Assembly (NCBI GenBank): GCA_947500435.1
Contig: CANMRV010000006.1
Location: 186,001 to 250,000, forward strand
From: an uncultured Flavobacteriaceae bacterium
GTDB lineage: Bacteria; Bacteroidota; Bacteroidia; Flavobacteriales; Flavobacteriaceae
Reading direction: 5' to 3'
Length of the DNA stretch: 64,000 bases
Made by a program: the position numbers and the translations under genes
Notes under the pieces: generated by a model
Told to the model about the DNA's origin: nothing
Databases searched by the model: none
Seen by the model: the letters and a program-made list of their open reading frames with translations, nothing else
Shown here: piece after piece, positions 34,383 to 43,600 of the stretch
Position numbering within the stretch: position 1 is the first letter of the stretch
Layout of the letters: every line of letters starts with the position of its first letter

Positions 34383-35894
34383 TTAGACCAGCGGTTTTCT
34401 GGTCATTACTTCCGGTTGCGGAATTCCCATCAATTTCAAAATTGTCGGTGCGATATCTCCTAAGACTCCATCTTTAATTTCCTTTAATTCTTCATCCACC
34501 AAAATCAAAGGAACAGGATTCGTGGTATGAGCCGTATGTGGCGAACCGTCAGGATTTATCATTGTTTCACAGTTGCCATGATCTGCGATTAGCAAAGTTG
34601 TGTAACCATGCTTTAAACCTGTAGTTATCACTTTTTCAACACAAGTGTCGACAGCTTCACAGGCTTTTATTGCAGCTGGCATAGACCCAGTATGACCAAC
34701 CATATCTCCGTTAGCAAAGTTTAAGCATACAAAGTCAGTAGCTTCTTTTTCCAATTCAGGTATCAAAGCATCTGTCAATTCAAAAGCAGACATTTCTGGT
34801 TTTAAATCATAGGTAGGCACCTTAGGAGAGTTTTTTAATATTCTTGATTCGCCTTTAAAAGGTTCTTCTCTTCCTCCAGAAAAGAAAAATGTAACGTGAG
34901 GATATTTCTCAGTTTCAGCAATTCTAATTTGTGTTTTATTCGCTTTCTCTAGTACTTCTCCTAAAGTTTCAGCAATATTATCTTTGTTGAAGATAACTTT
35001 AATACCTACAAAAGCATCACTGTAGTTTGTGATGGTCACATAGTATAGGTCCATTTTTTTTGTATTGTAGTCCGGAAAATCTTTTTGATTTAACATTTCC
35101 GTTAGCTCACGACCTCGATCTGTTCTAAAGTTGAAAAAGATAACTACATCATCTTTTTGAATTGTAGCTACAGGTTCATTGTCTTCGGTAAGTATTAGAG
35201 GTTTGATAAATTCGTCTGTTACATCACTATCATAGCTCTCTTGAATGGATTCAGTAGCATTGGATGTTTTCGTTCCAATACCGTTTACTAGTGCATGGTA
35301 GGCTAGCTGAACACGTTCCCACCGGGTATCTCTGTCCATAGCATAGTAACGGCCAGTTATAGACGCCAATTTGGTATTTGTGCCTTCGATATATTTTTCT
35401 AAATCTGAAACGTACCTCTTTCCTGATTTGGGATCTACATCTCTACCATCGGTGAAAGCATGCACAAAAGAATTTACTCCAGCATTGTTGGCAGTATCAA
35501 TAAACCCTCTTAAATGACTGGTGTGTGCATGTACGCCTCCATCACTTAGTAATCCTAAAAAGTGAACATTTTTATTGTTGTCAGATGCATATTTAAGTGC
35601 GTCAACGAGCTCTTTTTCATCTTTTAAAGTATTTTTTTCAATGGCTAGATTGATTTTAGCTAAATCTTGATACACAATACGACCCGCACCCAAATTCATA
35701 TGACCAACTTCACTATTACCCATTTGACCTTCTGGTAAACCAACATGCAATCCGTCTGTGCGTAATTGCGCATTTGGATATTTAGTGTATAAATTATCTA
35801 TAAAACTTGTGTTGGCGTTATCTATGGCGGATACTTTAGGATCTGGAGATTTACCCCACCCATCCAAAATCATCAATATTACTTTTTTATTCAT
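34383..35894 (-). CDS. gpmI: 2,3-bisphosphoglycerate-independent phosphoglycerate mutase
   Basis: The enzyme interconverts 3- and 2-phosphoglycerate in glycolysis with two Mn2+ ions. The 503-residue protein has the alkaline-phosphatase-like metal site: Asp11 in MILDGWG, the phospho-acceptor Ser61 in GQMGNSEVGHMNLGAGR, and DHGNCETM and HTAHTTNPVP in the C-terminal part. The inserted transferase domain is also clear (HAFTDGRDVDPKSG, GRYYAMDRDTRWERV, FFNFRTDRGRELT). It lies upstream of map on the same strand, 33 bp apart, but each has its own promoter element. Confidence 0.97.
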   Translation of the reverse strand: MNKKVILMILDGWGKSPDPKVSAIDNANTSFIDNLYTKYPNAQLRTDGLHVGLPEGQMGNSEVGHMNLGAGRIVYQDLAKINLAIEKNTLKDEKELVDALKYASDNNKNVHFLGLLSDGGVHAHTSHLRGFIDTANNAGVNSFVHAFTDGRDVDPKSGKRYVSDLEKYIEGTNTKLASITGRYYAMDRDTRWERVQLAYHALVNGIGTKTSNATESIQESYDSDVTDEFIKPLILTEDNEPVATIQKDDVVIFFNFRTDRGRELTEMLNQKDFPDYNTKKMDLYYVTITNYSDAFVGIKVIFNKDNIAETLGEVLEKANKTQIRIAETEKYPHVTFFFSGGREEPFKGESRILKNSPKVPTYDLKPEMSAFELTDALIPELEKEATDFVCLNFANGDMVGHTGSMPAAIKACEAVDTCVEKVITTGLKHGYTTLLIADHGNCETMINPDGSPHTAHTTNPVPLILVDEELKEIKDGVLGDIAPTILKLMGIPQPEVMTRKPLV

Positions 35895-35914
35895 TTCAAT
35901 TTCTATTGGAATAT

Positions 35915-35922
35915 CAAAAATA
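35915..35922 (-). promoter_or_regulatory. -7 promoter element of gpmI
   Basis: TATTTTTG on the minus strand, 20 bp upstream of the gpmI ATG, matches the Bacteroidota consensus. No -33 TTG is seen at the usual distance. Confidence 0.45.
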
Positions 35923-36126
35923 CCACGATTTGACCTGCATCGCTAGTAATTTGGGAAGCTTTTTGCCATTTGGGTAGGACTTTTATCAAGTGTTAATTAA
36001 ATCTGAATGGATTTTCACTAGATGTTAAACTTTAGTTATTTAACTGTTAATCGTGAAACAAAAACCCATAGACGCCGTCTATATTTATATAATCATAATT
36101 TATTCATCAATCTAAATTCACTCATC

Positions 36127-36513
36127 ATGAAAAAAACGATTTTGACTGCTGTGGCATTTTGTATGCTATTGGTAACTAATGCTGTTGCCAAAACTGAAAA
36201 AAGTAACAACAATTTTAAGGTTACGGAACTAATTGTAAAAAGGGAATTAAGTACTTTTTGTAAAGCAATTATGAAGGGGGATATTAATACTGTGAAGCGT
36301 TTAATCGAACTGGGGGAAGATGTGAATGCCAAGTCTCTTGGAATGACACCAGCTATTTTCGCGGCTCGTTATAATAAAGCTGAGATTTTGGAAGTGTTAA
36401 TTAGCAATGGTGCCGATCTTACCCTTAAATGCAATAAAGGTTGGACGATTGAGAAACATGCGAAACTTTCGAATGCTAAAGATGTACTCGCAATACTTAA
36501 AAATAATGTTTGA
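36127..36513 (+). CDS. Exported ankyrin-repeat protein
   Basis: The protein has 128 residues from the ATG at 36127. A longer frame from 36022 adds 35 residues before a clear signal peptide, MKKTILTAVAFCMLLVTNAVA, so the shorter start is chosen. The mature protein has about two ankyrin repeats (FCKAIMKGDINTVKRLIELG, then MTPAIFAARYNKAEILEVLI and SNGADLTLKCNKGWT). Periplasmic or secreted ankyrin proteins usually bind a partner protein; none is evident nearby. An intrinsic terminator follows at 36541-36573, and the gene is monocistronic. Confidence 0.88.
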   Translation: MKKTILTAVAFCMLLVTNAVAKTEKSNNNFKVTELIVKRELSTFCKAIMKGDINTVKRLIELGEDVNAKSLGMTPAIFAARYNKAEILEVLISNGADLTLKCNKGWTIEKHAKLSNAKDVLAILKNNV

Positions 36514-36540
36514 TAGCTAGAAGGTTTATTCATCAATCAA

Positions 36541-36573
36541 AAAACCCGTTGCCAAAAGGCAAACGGGTTTTTA
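36541..36573 (+). terminator. Terminator of the ankyrin-protein gene
   Basis: AAACCCGTTGCC and GGCAAACGGGTTT pair around an AAAA loop with one bulged A, then TTATTT follows. The A-rich left flank would also let it serve the opposite strand, where the 55-residue gene ends at 36629. Confidence 0.75.
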
Positions 36574-36628
36574 TTTATGAAATAATCAGTTCAATTAGTG
36601 TTCAAGTAAAAGAGCTATTCTCGTTTTC

Positions 36629-36796
36629 TTAGAAATCCCAACCGTTAAGTGCTCTGTCTGATAGGGCATAAATCGCCATAAAAATCATAATTGCACAAAA
36701 TACAGAATAGATTTTCAACAATAGAACTATCGCTGCTGGTTTACAGTCTTCAAATGCTTGATTATAAAGATTACTGAAGTGTGATATTGTTCCCAT
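36629..36796 (-). CDS. 55-residue membrane protein, DUF6747-like
   Basis: A small gene, read by hand from the ATG at 36796 to the TAA at 36629-36631. The product starts MGTISHFSNLYNQAFEDCKP and then has one strong membrane helix (AAIVLLLKIYSVFCAIMIFM), ending AIYALSDRALNGWDF. It resembles the DUF6747 family of roughly 55-residue flavobacterial proteins, in both opening (a short helix with an aromatic-rich face) and the R-[AV]-x-[NT]-G-[WF] ending. The assignment is from memory of the family. Function is unknown. It fills the otherwise empty 430-bp gap between the ankyrin gene and the M48 peptidase gene; I see nothing else there but the terminator. Confidence 0.7.
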   Translation of the reverse strand: MGTISHFSNLYNQAFEDCKPAAIVLLLKIYSVFCAIMIFMAIYALSDRALNGWDF

Positions 36797-36943
36797 TATA
36801 GTTTTATTAAAATGTTAGGACAAATCCAACATTAGTTATTAATGAAAGCTATAAGGGTTAAATTTGAGACGGTGTAAAGATTCTGGGAGTCACTAAGATA
36901 CGAAAAAACTACTGCTTGAACCTGCAGTTTGCCGATTTTAACG

Positions 36944-37714
36944 TTACGATTGACCTTTGTATTTGGCGATAGCCTCTTTTATTTTTTCAATACGATTCTC
37001 TGGATCAGGGTGCGTACTTTGGAATTCAGGCACGCGATTTGGTCCGGCTGCGGCCTTCAAAATCCTCATAACTTCTATCATTTCATTAGGGTTGTAACCC
37101 GATTGAATCATAAAAAGAACTCCCAATTCATCACTTTCAAGCTCATCGCCACGACCGTTTTTAAGTAAGGTATTTTGGCCAATACTTCCTACGACGTTAC
37201 CTATATCACCAGCACCCACAGTGGCCCCCATGGTTGCTGTTCTCCAAAATTCACTTGAAGCAATGCGTTCTGCAGAATGTCTTCCGATTACATGACCGAT
37301 TTCATGACCCAGTACTCCAGCAAGTTGTTCTTCATTTAATTGTTTGAAAAGGGCATAGGTTATAAAACATTGCCCACCAGGAAGCGCAAAAGCATTGATT
37401 GTTCTGTCATCAGCTAGCAAATGAAAGTCATATTTATACGGAGTTTCACGAGCAATACTATTCTGCACTAGTTTTCGACCTACTTGATCAACATAGGCTT
37501 GAAGGCGTTCATCAGGATATAAGCCCCCGTGTTGCTGCGCCATCTCAGGAGCACTTTGGAGCCCAATGGCAATTTCTTGGTCAGGTGACATGGTAATGTG
37601 CTGTGACCTTCCGGTATACTCGTTTTGTTCAGTATTGTTGCATTTCTTAATAAACGCGAAGGCAACAATGGCCAAGCCAATAAATATTCGAATTTTCCAA
37701 CTTCCTCTGTTCAT
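36944..37714 (-). CDS. M48 family metallopeptidase
   Basis: The 256-residue zinc metallopeptidase has a single N-terminal membrane anchor (IRIFIGLAIVAFAFIKKC). The active site is HEIGHVIGRHSAERIA, with His137, Glu138 and His141. The third ligand Glu is in RGDELESDELGVLFM. The segment HITMSPDQEIAIGLQSAPEM and the end FQSTHPDPENRIEKI are typical of periplasmic, BepA/LoiP-like M48 enzymes involved in envelope quality control. There are no TPR repeats, so it is the short form. The C-terminal active-site-flanking 'STHP' segment is intact. It is monocistronic. Confidence 0.92.
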   Translation of the reverse strand: MNRGSWKIRIFIGLAIVAFAFIKKCNNTEQNEYTGRSQHITMSPDQEIAIGLQSAPEMAQQHGGLYPDERLQAYVDQVGRKLVQNSIARETPYKYDFHLLADDRTINAFALPGGQCFITYALFKQLNEEQLAGVLGHEIGHVIGRHSAERIASSEFWRTATMGATVGAGDIGNVVGSIGQNTLLKNGRGDELESDELGVLFMIQSGYNPNEMIEVMRILKAAAGPNRVPEFQSTHPDPENRIEKIKEAIAKYKGQS

Positions 37715-37767
37715 GGTAGTGTAGTGTTAGTAACAGAAAAGGAAGGTACAAAAAAGCTATAAAAGAC

Positions 37768-38508
37768 CTATAAAAGTTCTTTATTTATGTCTAAAATATT
37801 GTTTTGAATATAGGTTCTAATGAATCCGTTTGTGAAGTGCTCACTACCCATAAAAGTCTCTTTTTCCAACAATTGAAGAATATTCTTTCTTCGGAATTCA
37901 GTCAGCATAGGCACGGAAAGAGGAGCAAAGCTATAATGCCATGGCTCGTATTTAAATCCTTTTCGTTTGGGTTCATCCGTATACACTAGGTGAAAATCGA
38001 AAGTCTTCGAGTTTTCGTCCATCCATTTTTTGAAGTTTTCGTAAGGCCCTCCTGCACGGAATTTTGAAGGAACCAATACATCACCTTCCGCTTTAGGATA
38101 TCCATCGATTATATCAACATCGGTTCCCCAGTGGTGTCTGCTTGTACCTGGAATCGTAGAATATTCTATTATTTTATCAATGGCCGCCATAGGCTCCATT
38201 CCATCTTCTTCGGTATAGCGCTCGAACTTTCTCTCAAAAATTGCTTCTTGACGTGAAAAATTACGGTAACTGGAAACCACTTTTAAATCAATTCCATCAC
38301 TATAGGCCGCCTTCTTCATTTCTACAAACGCATCATGTGCTTGGGCCCGGAGATTGATGTCCTTTCCATAAAGCTCTATGTCGGCTTTTCCCATAAGTTC
38401 TAGAATGGAGTATTCAAAATCTTTATCCTTCGCGAATGCCAAACTGGGGGCAATAGCCAAAGCCAATCCTGAAATACTACTTCTTTTAATGAATGATCTG
38501 CGTTCCAT
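37768..38508 (-). CDS. D-alanyl-D-alanine carboxypeptidase, VanY/M15B type, with Tat-like signal
   Basis: The enzyme probably trims the terminal D-Ala of peptidoglycan stem peptides. The 246-residue protein carries the three M15 zinc ligands: His and Asp in SRHHWGTDVDI and His in EPWHYSFAPL. VVSSYRNFSRQEAIFERKF is the conserved strand-helix before them. The N-terminus MERRSFIKRSSISGLALAIA has the twin-arginine pattern RRSFIK, followed by a moderate hydrophobic stretch ending SLAFAKD. That suggests Tat export, and a TatA-like gene lies at 50769. It is monocistronic. Confidence 0.9.
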   Translation of the reverse strand: MERRSFIKRSSISGLALAIAPSLAFAKDKDFEYSILELMGKADIELYGKDINLRAQAHDAFVEMKKAAYSDGIDLKVVSSYRNFSRQEAIFERKFERYTEEDGMEPMAAIDKIIEYSTIPGTSRHHWGTDVDIIDGYPKAEGDVLVPSKFRAGGPYENFKKWMDENSKTFDFHLVYTDEPKRKGFKYEPWHYSFAPLSVPMLTEFRRKNILQLLEKETFMGSEHFTNGFIRTYIQNNILDINKELL

Positions 38509-38624
38509 ACTGTTATTTTTAACTGTTGTAGCGATTAATACAAAAACGCTGCCAAACGTAATGTATTATATACCCAGTATATTAAAAGTAATCAGAATAC
38601 TAGGTTTTTGCAATGAAACTGCTT

Positions 38625-39338
38625 TTAATCGGTGATATACAGGTATCCTTGGTGGATTATTTCAATATCGGAAAGATCAATAATGTAAAAGTAAACTCCG
38701 GGTGGTAATGTTGTATTTTTTTCTACCACAGCACTTACATTGGCCTTGCCTTGAAAGCTGTTGTCATAGTTTTGAACCGTATACACTCTTCTTCCCCATC
38801 GGTTGAAGATTTCTAAGACGGTATGGTCAATCCATGTGGTACCATCATATGTATAAACATCGCCTGAGGCTTGGTCAATGTAAATGTCACCTGCTAGGGC
38901 ATCGGGAATAGTTGTATTGTCTGGAGCTCCGGTACCAGTTTTCGGGTTTTTGGTAATGGGAAGCCAAGCAGTTCCATCCCAAACATTATCTCTATTATCT
39001 GCTACATTGAGCCATATATCACCTACTTCGGGAGCCGTTGGGGCAATTAGCGATGTAGTCACCGATATTTCGGAATTACAAAGACTTTTCCAAACACTTC
39101 CTTCAAAAACAAAAACGCATTTGAGGTCGGTATTGTAAACCAATGCACCATTCAAAGGGGTTATCGAATTCATTTCAATATCCGTTAGGCGTGTAATAAC
39201 TAGAGCTTTGTTCCTACTTTCCAGTTCAAGTATTGAACCGGCGTCAATCGTATTGCTGTTGTCACCCACCTTGACCTGCCCACTTACATAGGTAGTCTGT
39301 ATAAAAAGAATGGTGAATAGTAATCTGTTAAAGTTCAT
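38625..39338 (-). CDS. Exported protein with adhesin-like N-domain and half-length type-B CTD
   Basis: The 237-residue protein has a signal peptide (MNFNRLLFTILFIQTTYVSG). Residues 20-90 (QVKVGDNSNTIDAGSILELE ... GALVYNTDLKCVFVFEGSVW) are paralogous to the N-terminus of the 1177-residue protein at 40700-44233. Two short 'GDIWLN/GDIYID...WDGTAW/YDGTTW' modules follow. The last 65 residues are the second half of a gliding-motility (type-B) CTD: LEIFNRWGRRVYTVQNYDNS, LPPGVYFYIIDLSD and HQGYLYITD. The TPNGDGxND first half of that domain is absent. It is the third gene of the cluster, 207 bp after the previous one. Confidence 0.82.
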   Translation of the reverse strand: MNFNRLLFTILFIQTTYVSGQVKVGDNSNTIDAGSILELESRNKALVITRLTDIEMNSITPLNGALVYNTDLKCVFVFEGSVWKSLCNSEISVTTSLIAPTAPEVGDIWLNVADNRDNVWDGTAWLPITKNPKTGTGAPDNTTIPDALAGDIYIDQASGDVYTYDGTTWIDHTVLEIFNRWGRRVYTVQNYDNSFQGKANVSAVVEKNTTLPPGVYFYIIDLSDIEIIHQGYLYITD

Positions 39339-39545
39339 TTGGGATAAGTAGTTCCGAATATGAACAAATCTAACAGGAGGGGTATGATCGCGAAATTATA
39401 TGTTGTATATGTCAGGGGAGATGTTGTGAATACTACAATAATTGTAGGCTATATCTTACAAAAAAAATGTATTATTGCATTTTCAGGACAATTGAACCCG
39501 TTATTTTCGCTTGTATCTAACGGTTCTGAATCATGTAAACACTGA

Positions 39546-40694
39546 TTATCGTGCTAAATACAAGAACCCTTGAAAGTCGAGGTCAATATCATCTAAAGAA
39601 AGAATGTAGAAATAAACCCCAGAAGGAAGCCCTTTGTCTTTGGCAATTACAAAATTGCCAGTGGTAGCAAAACCATTGAACTCATTTGTGTAATTGTTCA
39701 TTTCGAAAACCTTTAAACCATAGCGGTCAAAGATTTGAATCGAATTATTAGGAGATAAATCCGTCTCCGGAATTACCAAAACATCATTAATACCATCGCC
39801 ATTCGGAGTCACCAAAAAGTTATCGGGATTAACCAATTCTGTAGGCTCACCCAAACTATCACCAAAAGTAATGACCTCATAGTCATCTGGAACAAAACTA
39901 GCTGAACTTATGAAACCTTGTGTTAAATCACCAACGGCGCCATTGCTTCCAATATTAACCCACTGATTGCTAGAATTCCGCCAACCAACAATGCCCAAGC
40001 GAGTTATGTCTGTGACCAAGGCATCTACATTACTTCGTTCGTTCCAAGTGAGTTGAATGGTGGAAGGTATATTTCCTTCTAAACGCCAAAATTCTGTGTC
40101 ACTAATGGCTCCTAAGCTGGCTACTTTGGTGCTCGTATTAAATGAAGGAAAGGTCGACGGACTATTAGGGTCTTCAAAAAAGTAAGCACAGCGGGCAAAT
40201 AAATTTGTAGCATCAGAATTTAAAACCAATTGCCGAAGCTGGAGCTCATCACCAACGGGAAACGTAAAGCTTTGTTGATTGCTCACACCCGCATACCCGT
40301 CAACTTTAGATATATCACCACTGCCATTACTAGCCGCATTATCCAAGAAATTTAAATAATTGTCAGTTAACGCGCGATTGGTAAAGAAATCACCCATGAT
40401 GAAGTTGGTGTTGTTGCGCGTATTCAAACTGGTCTCTAAACTCACATTATCAGGGTTGGATATCTCCAAATCAAAGAAAGTAACAGCAAAAGCCCCTGAA
40501 ACCGTCAAAGGAAAATCACCATAAAACCCTGCAAGACCCGTATTTTCATCAAAAGAACCATCATTAATCAAGTTCGTATGAAACCCCATTTGGCCCTGTT
40601 CATGAATTTGAATATTGCCCGAGTTGTATAGGGCGGTTTGGGCATGAATATATACACCGAAAAAAGTGAATAAAAAGTAAAATATTTTTTTCAT
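39546..40694 (-). CDS. T9SS-exported protein with full type-B gliding-motility C-terminal domain
   Basis: The 382-residue protein has a signal peptide ending YIHA-Q. The N-terminal 280 residues are beta-rich and match the common arrangement of flavobacterial surface proteins that end in a CTD (NSGNIQIHEQGQMGFHTNLI, VDGYAGVSNQQSFTFPVGDE). The last 90 residues are a complete type-B CTD: FLVTPNGDGINDVLVIPETD, IQIFDRYGLKVFEMNNYTNE, LPSGVYFYILSL and FQGFLYLAR. It is probably secreted by T9SS. It begins 5 bp after the repeat-adhesin gene, so the two are in one transcript. Confidence 0.87.
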   Translation of the reverse strand: MKKIFYFLFTFFGVYIHAQTALYNSGNIQIHEQGQMGFHTNLINDGSFDENTGLAGFYGDFPLTVSGAFAVTFFDLEISNPDNVSLETSLNTRNNTNFIMGDFFTNRALTDNYLNFLDNAASNGSGDISKVDGYAGVSNQQSFTFPVGDELQLRQLVLNSDATNLFARCAYFFEDPNSPSTFPSFNTSTKVASLGAISDTEFWRLEGNIPSTIQLTWNERSNVDALVTDITRLGIVGWRNSSNQWVNIGSNGAVGDLTQGFISSASFVPDDYEVITFGDSLGEPTELVNPDNFLVTPNGDGINDVLVIPETDLSPNNSIQIFDRYGLKVFEMNNYTNEFNGFATTGNFVIAKDKGLPSGVYFYILSLDDIDLDFQGFLYLAR

Positions 40695-40699
40695 ATTTT

Positions 40700-43600
40700 T
40701 TAATCTATAACCGTGAAATACCAGTCTTGCGCACTTGAAACGCCAGCTACATCTGTAATTTGTACTTCGAAAGTATTTGTGGTTTGAGAAAGCACGAAAA
40801 TTTGAGTATTAAAGAACGACGTAAGTTGTACGATGTAATTAGCGTTTGGCCTAGCAGTAGTTAAAGTCACCAGATATGTACTTGGACCAGTTTGGCTAAC
40901 ATTAGCACCATTAACATTTAAGTTGACCCCAGCAGCACTTATTTTCCCAAAAGCTTTTATTGGGCTGATACTGGAAGTAGTTACCCAATCAGTTTGCGGG
41001 TTAGCTCCACCTGTTGAGGACAAAACTTGACCTGTTGTTCCTGCATCTCCGTCTTTATCTAAAAGCGTGCCGTCAAGCTCTAAACTTTGATTTACTATTA
41101 CGTTAGTATTCCCTGTTGAGGGTTCTTCTATTCTTAGTGCTTCAAAACCACCAACTGAAAAGCCTATTTGATCAGCCGCTGCTCTATACATACCAGTATC
41201 TGAGTCAGGATTACCTGAAGCGGCAAAACTATAAGCCGGAGCACCAGCACTTCCAAAAGTGGAATTGAACCCCTCGGAGCGTATTTCTCCGGCAACATGA
41301 AATTTATTTTCTGGGGGATTGGCACTACTACCGATGCCGATATTTCCAGTACCTGTAAAAATCAAATTTTGGCCGTTCAAATCATAGGTTCTATCCTGAC
41401 CAGTTGTCTGCGTAAGGTCGGCTGTGGCAAGATTGTCACCTCCTGCGCCTGCATTAGCCCAAACTACGTTGCCAGAGGTATTAGTTATAAGCATTTGATT
41501 AGTAGCGGGAGCCGGTGTCACCGGTTGAATTTTTGCAAGAGTAACCCCCTCATTCTTTATCTGAAGGGCATCACTAACAATTTCAATCGAAGTATCATCT
41601 ACATTTACGTTATAACCCGTTGTAGCATTAAAATCTGTAAGACCGTCATTGGCGTCTGTATCGGTTACTGACGTGCCCCCACTAGGAGCAACCCATTGAA
41701 CGCCAGTACCTGTTGAGCTTAAAACTTGTCCAGCCCCGCCAAAGCCATTGCTCGCTTCTAACCCAGCATATAGTTTTACATCACCATTATTATAAATCGT
41801 AAAAGCTTTGTCGGTTAATTCGGGGTTTGTAGGGCCATCAACCTGTCTTTGTAAAAAATGAAAATCACCTCTTGCCCAACCCGTGGCGTCACGTTCGTAC
41901 ACCAAGGCTCCTTTGCCGTAACTAGTAGTAAATTCATCGACAGAAAAAATCATTCCAGTCGCCGAACCGGTAGCCAATGCTCTATTCTGAATCTGGAGAG
42001 GATAGGTAAGTTGATTGTTTAAATTATCCGCAATATGTACCTTAACTTTCGTACTATGTGCACCTCCATCAAGGCCGACATATAATGCTCCAAAGCCCGC
42101 TCCGCTACCACCTATTCTGCCTTCTGGGTCCCAAACTAAACCGTCAAGATCACTCACCGTGGGTGCGCCTGTTGTTTCGTCTGCGAAGAAGATGTGGTTT
42201 GCGGTGCCAGTGTGCTCATTCAAAACATAAGGATCCAGAGTAGTTCCAGTTCCGGTAACCGCAACTGTTGAATTTGTGGCATCAATAATGGTTTCGGAAC
42301 CATCACTTGCTGTGGTCGTAAGAACATAAGGATCCAAAGTAGTTCCTGTTCCTGTAACTGTAACCGTTGAATTCGTTGCATCGATAATGGTTTCGGAACC
42401 ATCACTAGCTGTAGTAGTAAGAACATAAGGATCCAGAGTAGTTCCTGTTCCTGTAACTGTAACCGTTGAATTCGTTGCGTCGATAATGGTTTCCGAACCG
42501 TCTCCTGCGGTGGAAAGAAGCACATAAGGGTCTAGGGTTGTCCCAGTTCCTGTAACTGTAACCGTTGAATTCGTTGCATCTATAATGGTTTCAGAACCAT
42601 CAGCACCACCAGAACTTGTTAGTAGATATGGATCGAGAGCTGTTCCTGTTCCTGCAACGGCTACCGTGGGACTTGTGTTGATTACTGTTTCCGAACCGTC
42701 TCCTGCAGTCGAAAGAAGTACATAAGGGTCGAGAGTTGTTCCTGTTCCTGTAACGGTAACCGTTGAATTCGTTGCATCGATAATGGTTTCCGAACCGTCT
42801 CCTGCAGTCGAAAGAAGTACATAAGGATCGAGAGTTGTTCCTGTTCCGGTAACTGTAACTGTTGAATTAGTAGCATCTATAATCGTTTCGGAGCCATCTG
42901 CACCACCAGAACTTGTTAGTAGATATGGGTCTAGAGTTGTACCTGTTCCGGCAACAGATACCGTTGGACTTGTATTAATTACAGTCTCAGAGCCATCTCC
43001 TGCGGTTGATAGAAGTACATATGGATTAAGAGTTGTACCTGTTCCCGTTACGGTCACAGTTGATGCCGTTGCGTCTATGATAGTTTCGGAGCCGTCTGCG
43101 CCACCAGAACTTGTTAGTAGATATGGGTCAAGCGTGGTACCTGTTCCTGCAACTGATACTGTTGGGCTTGTGTTAATTATAGTTTCTGAACCATCTGCCG
43201 TTCCGCCACCGCCTGTAGAATTAATAATATAGGGTGTTGCAGTTGTACCATTGCCGGCAACTGTGACATTAGTTCCAGCTGTGACTATAGTCTCCGAACC
43301 ATCAGCGGCTGCACCATTTGCTAAAGAACTCAAATCAACAGAGGTTGGATCACCTCCTTCAATATTCAGTGTTAAAATATTGGTTGGGCTAAGCGTAGGA
43401 AGTTCTAGATTCTGATCATCAGACCCTCCCGCACTAATTAATGGACCTATATCTATTGTGCCAGCTGTATCAGTTAATCCAATCTCTGAACCGTTTAGGG
43501 TTAGGTTCTGAATTTCATTTGCTGAGCTTTGATCATTATCCAAGGCAATAGCATCGATATTTTGGTTTATGGCCAAAATTAATGGCTCAGCATTATAAAA

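Noticed and set aside
42205..43311. CRISPR-like regular array
   Set aside because: The period is an exact multiple of three (99 bp), the units are contiguous with no unique spacers, and one long reading frame runs through them. It is a protein repeat.
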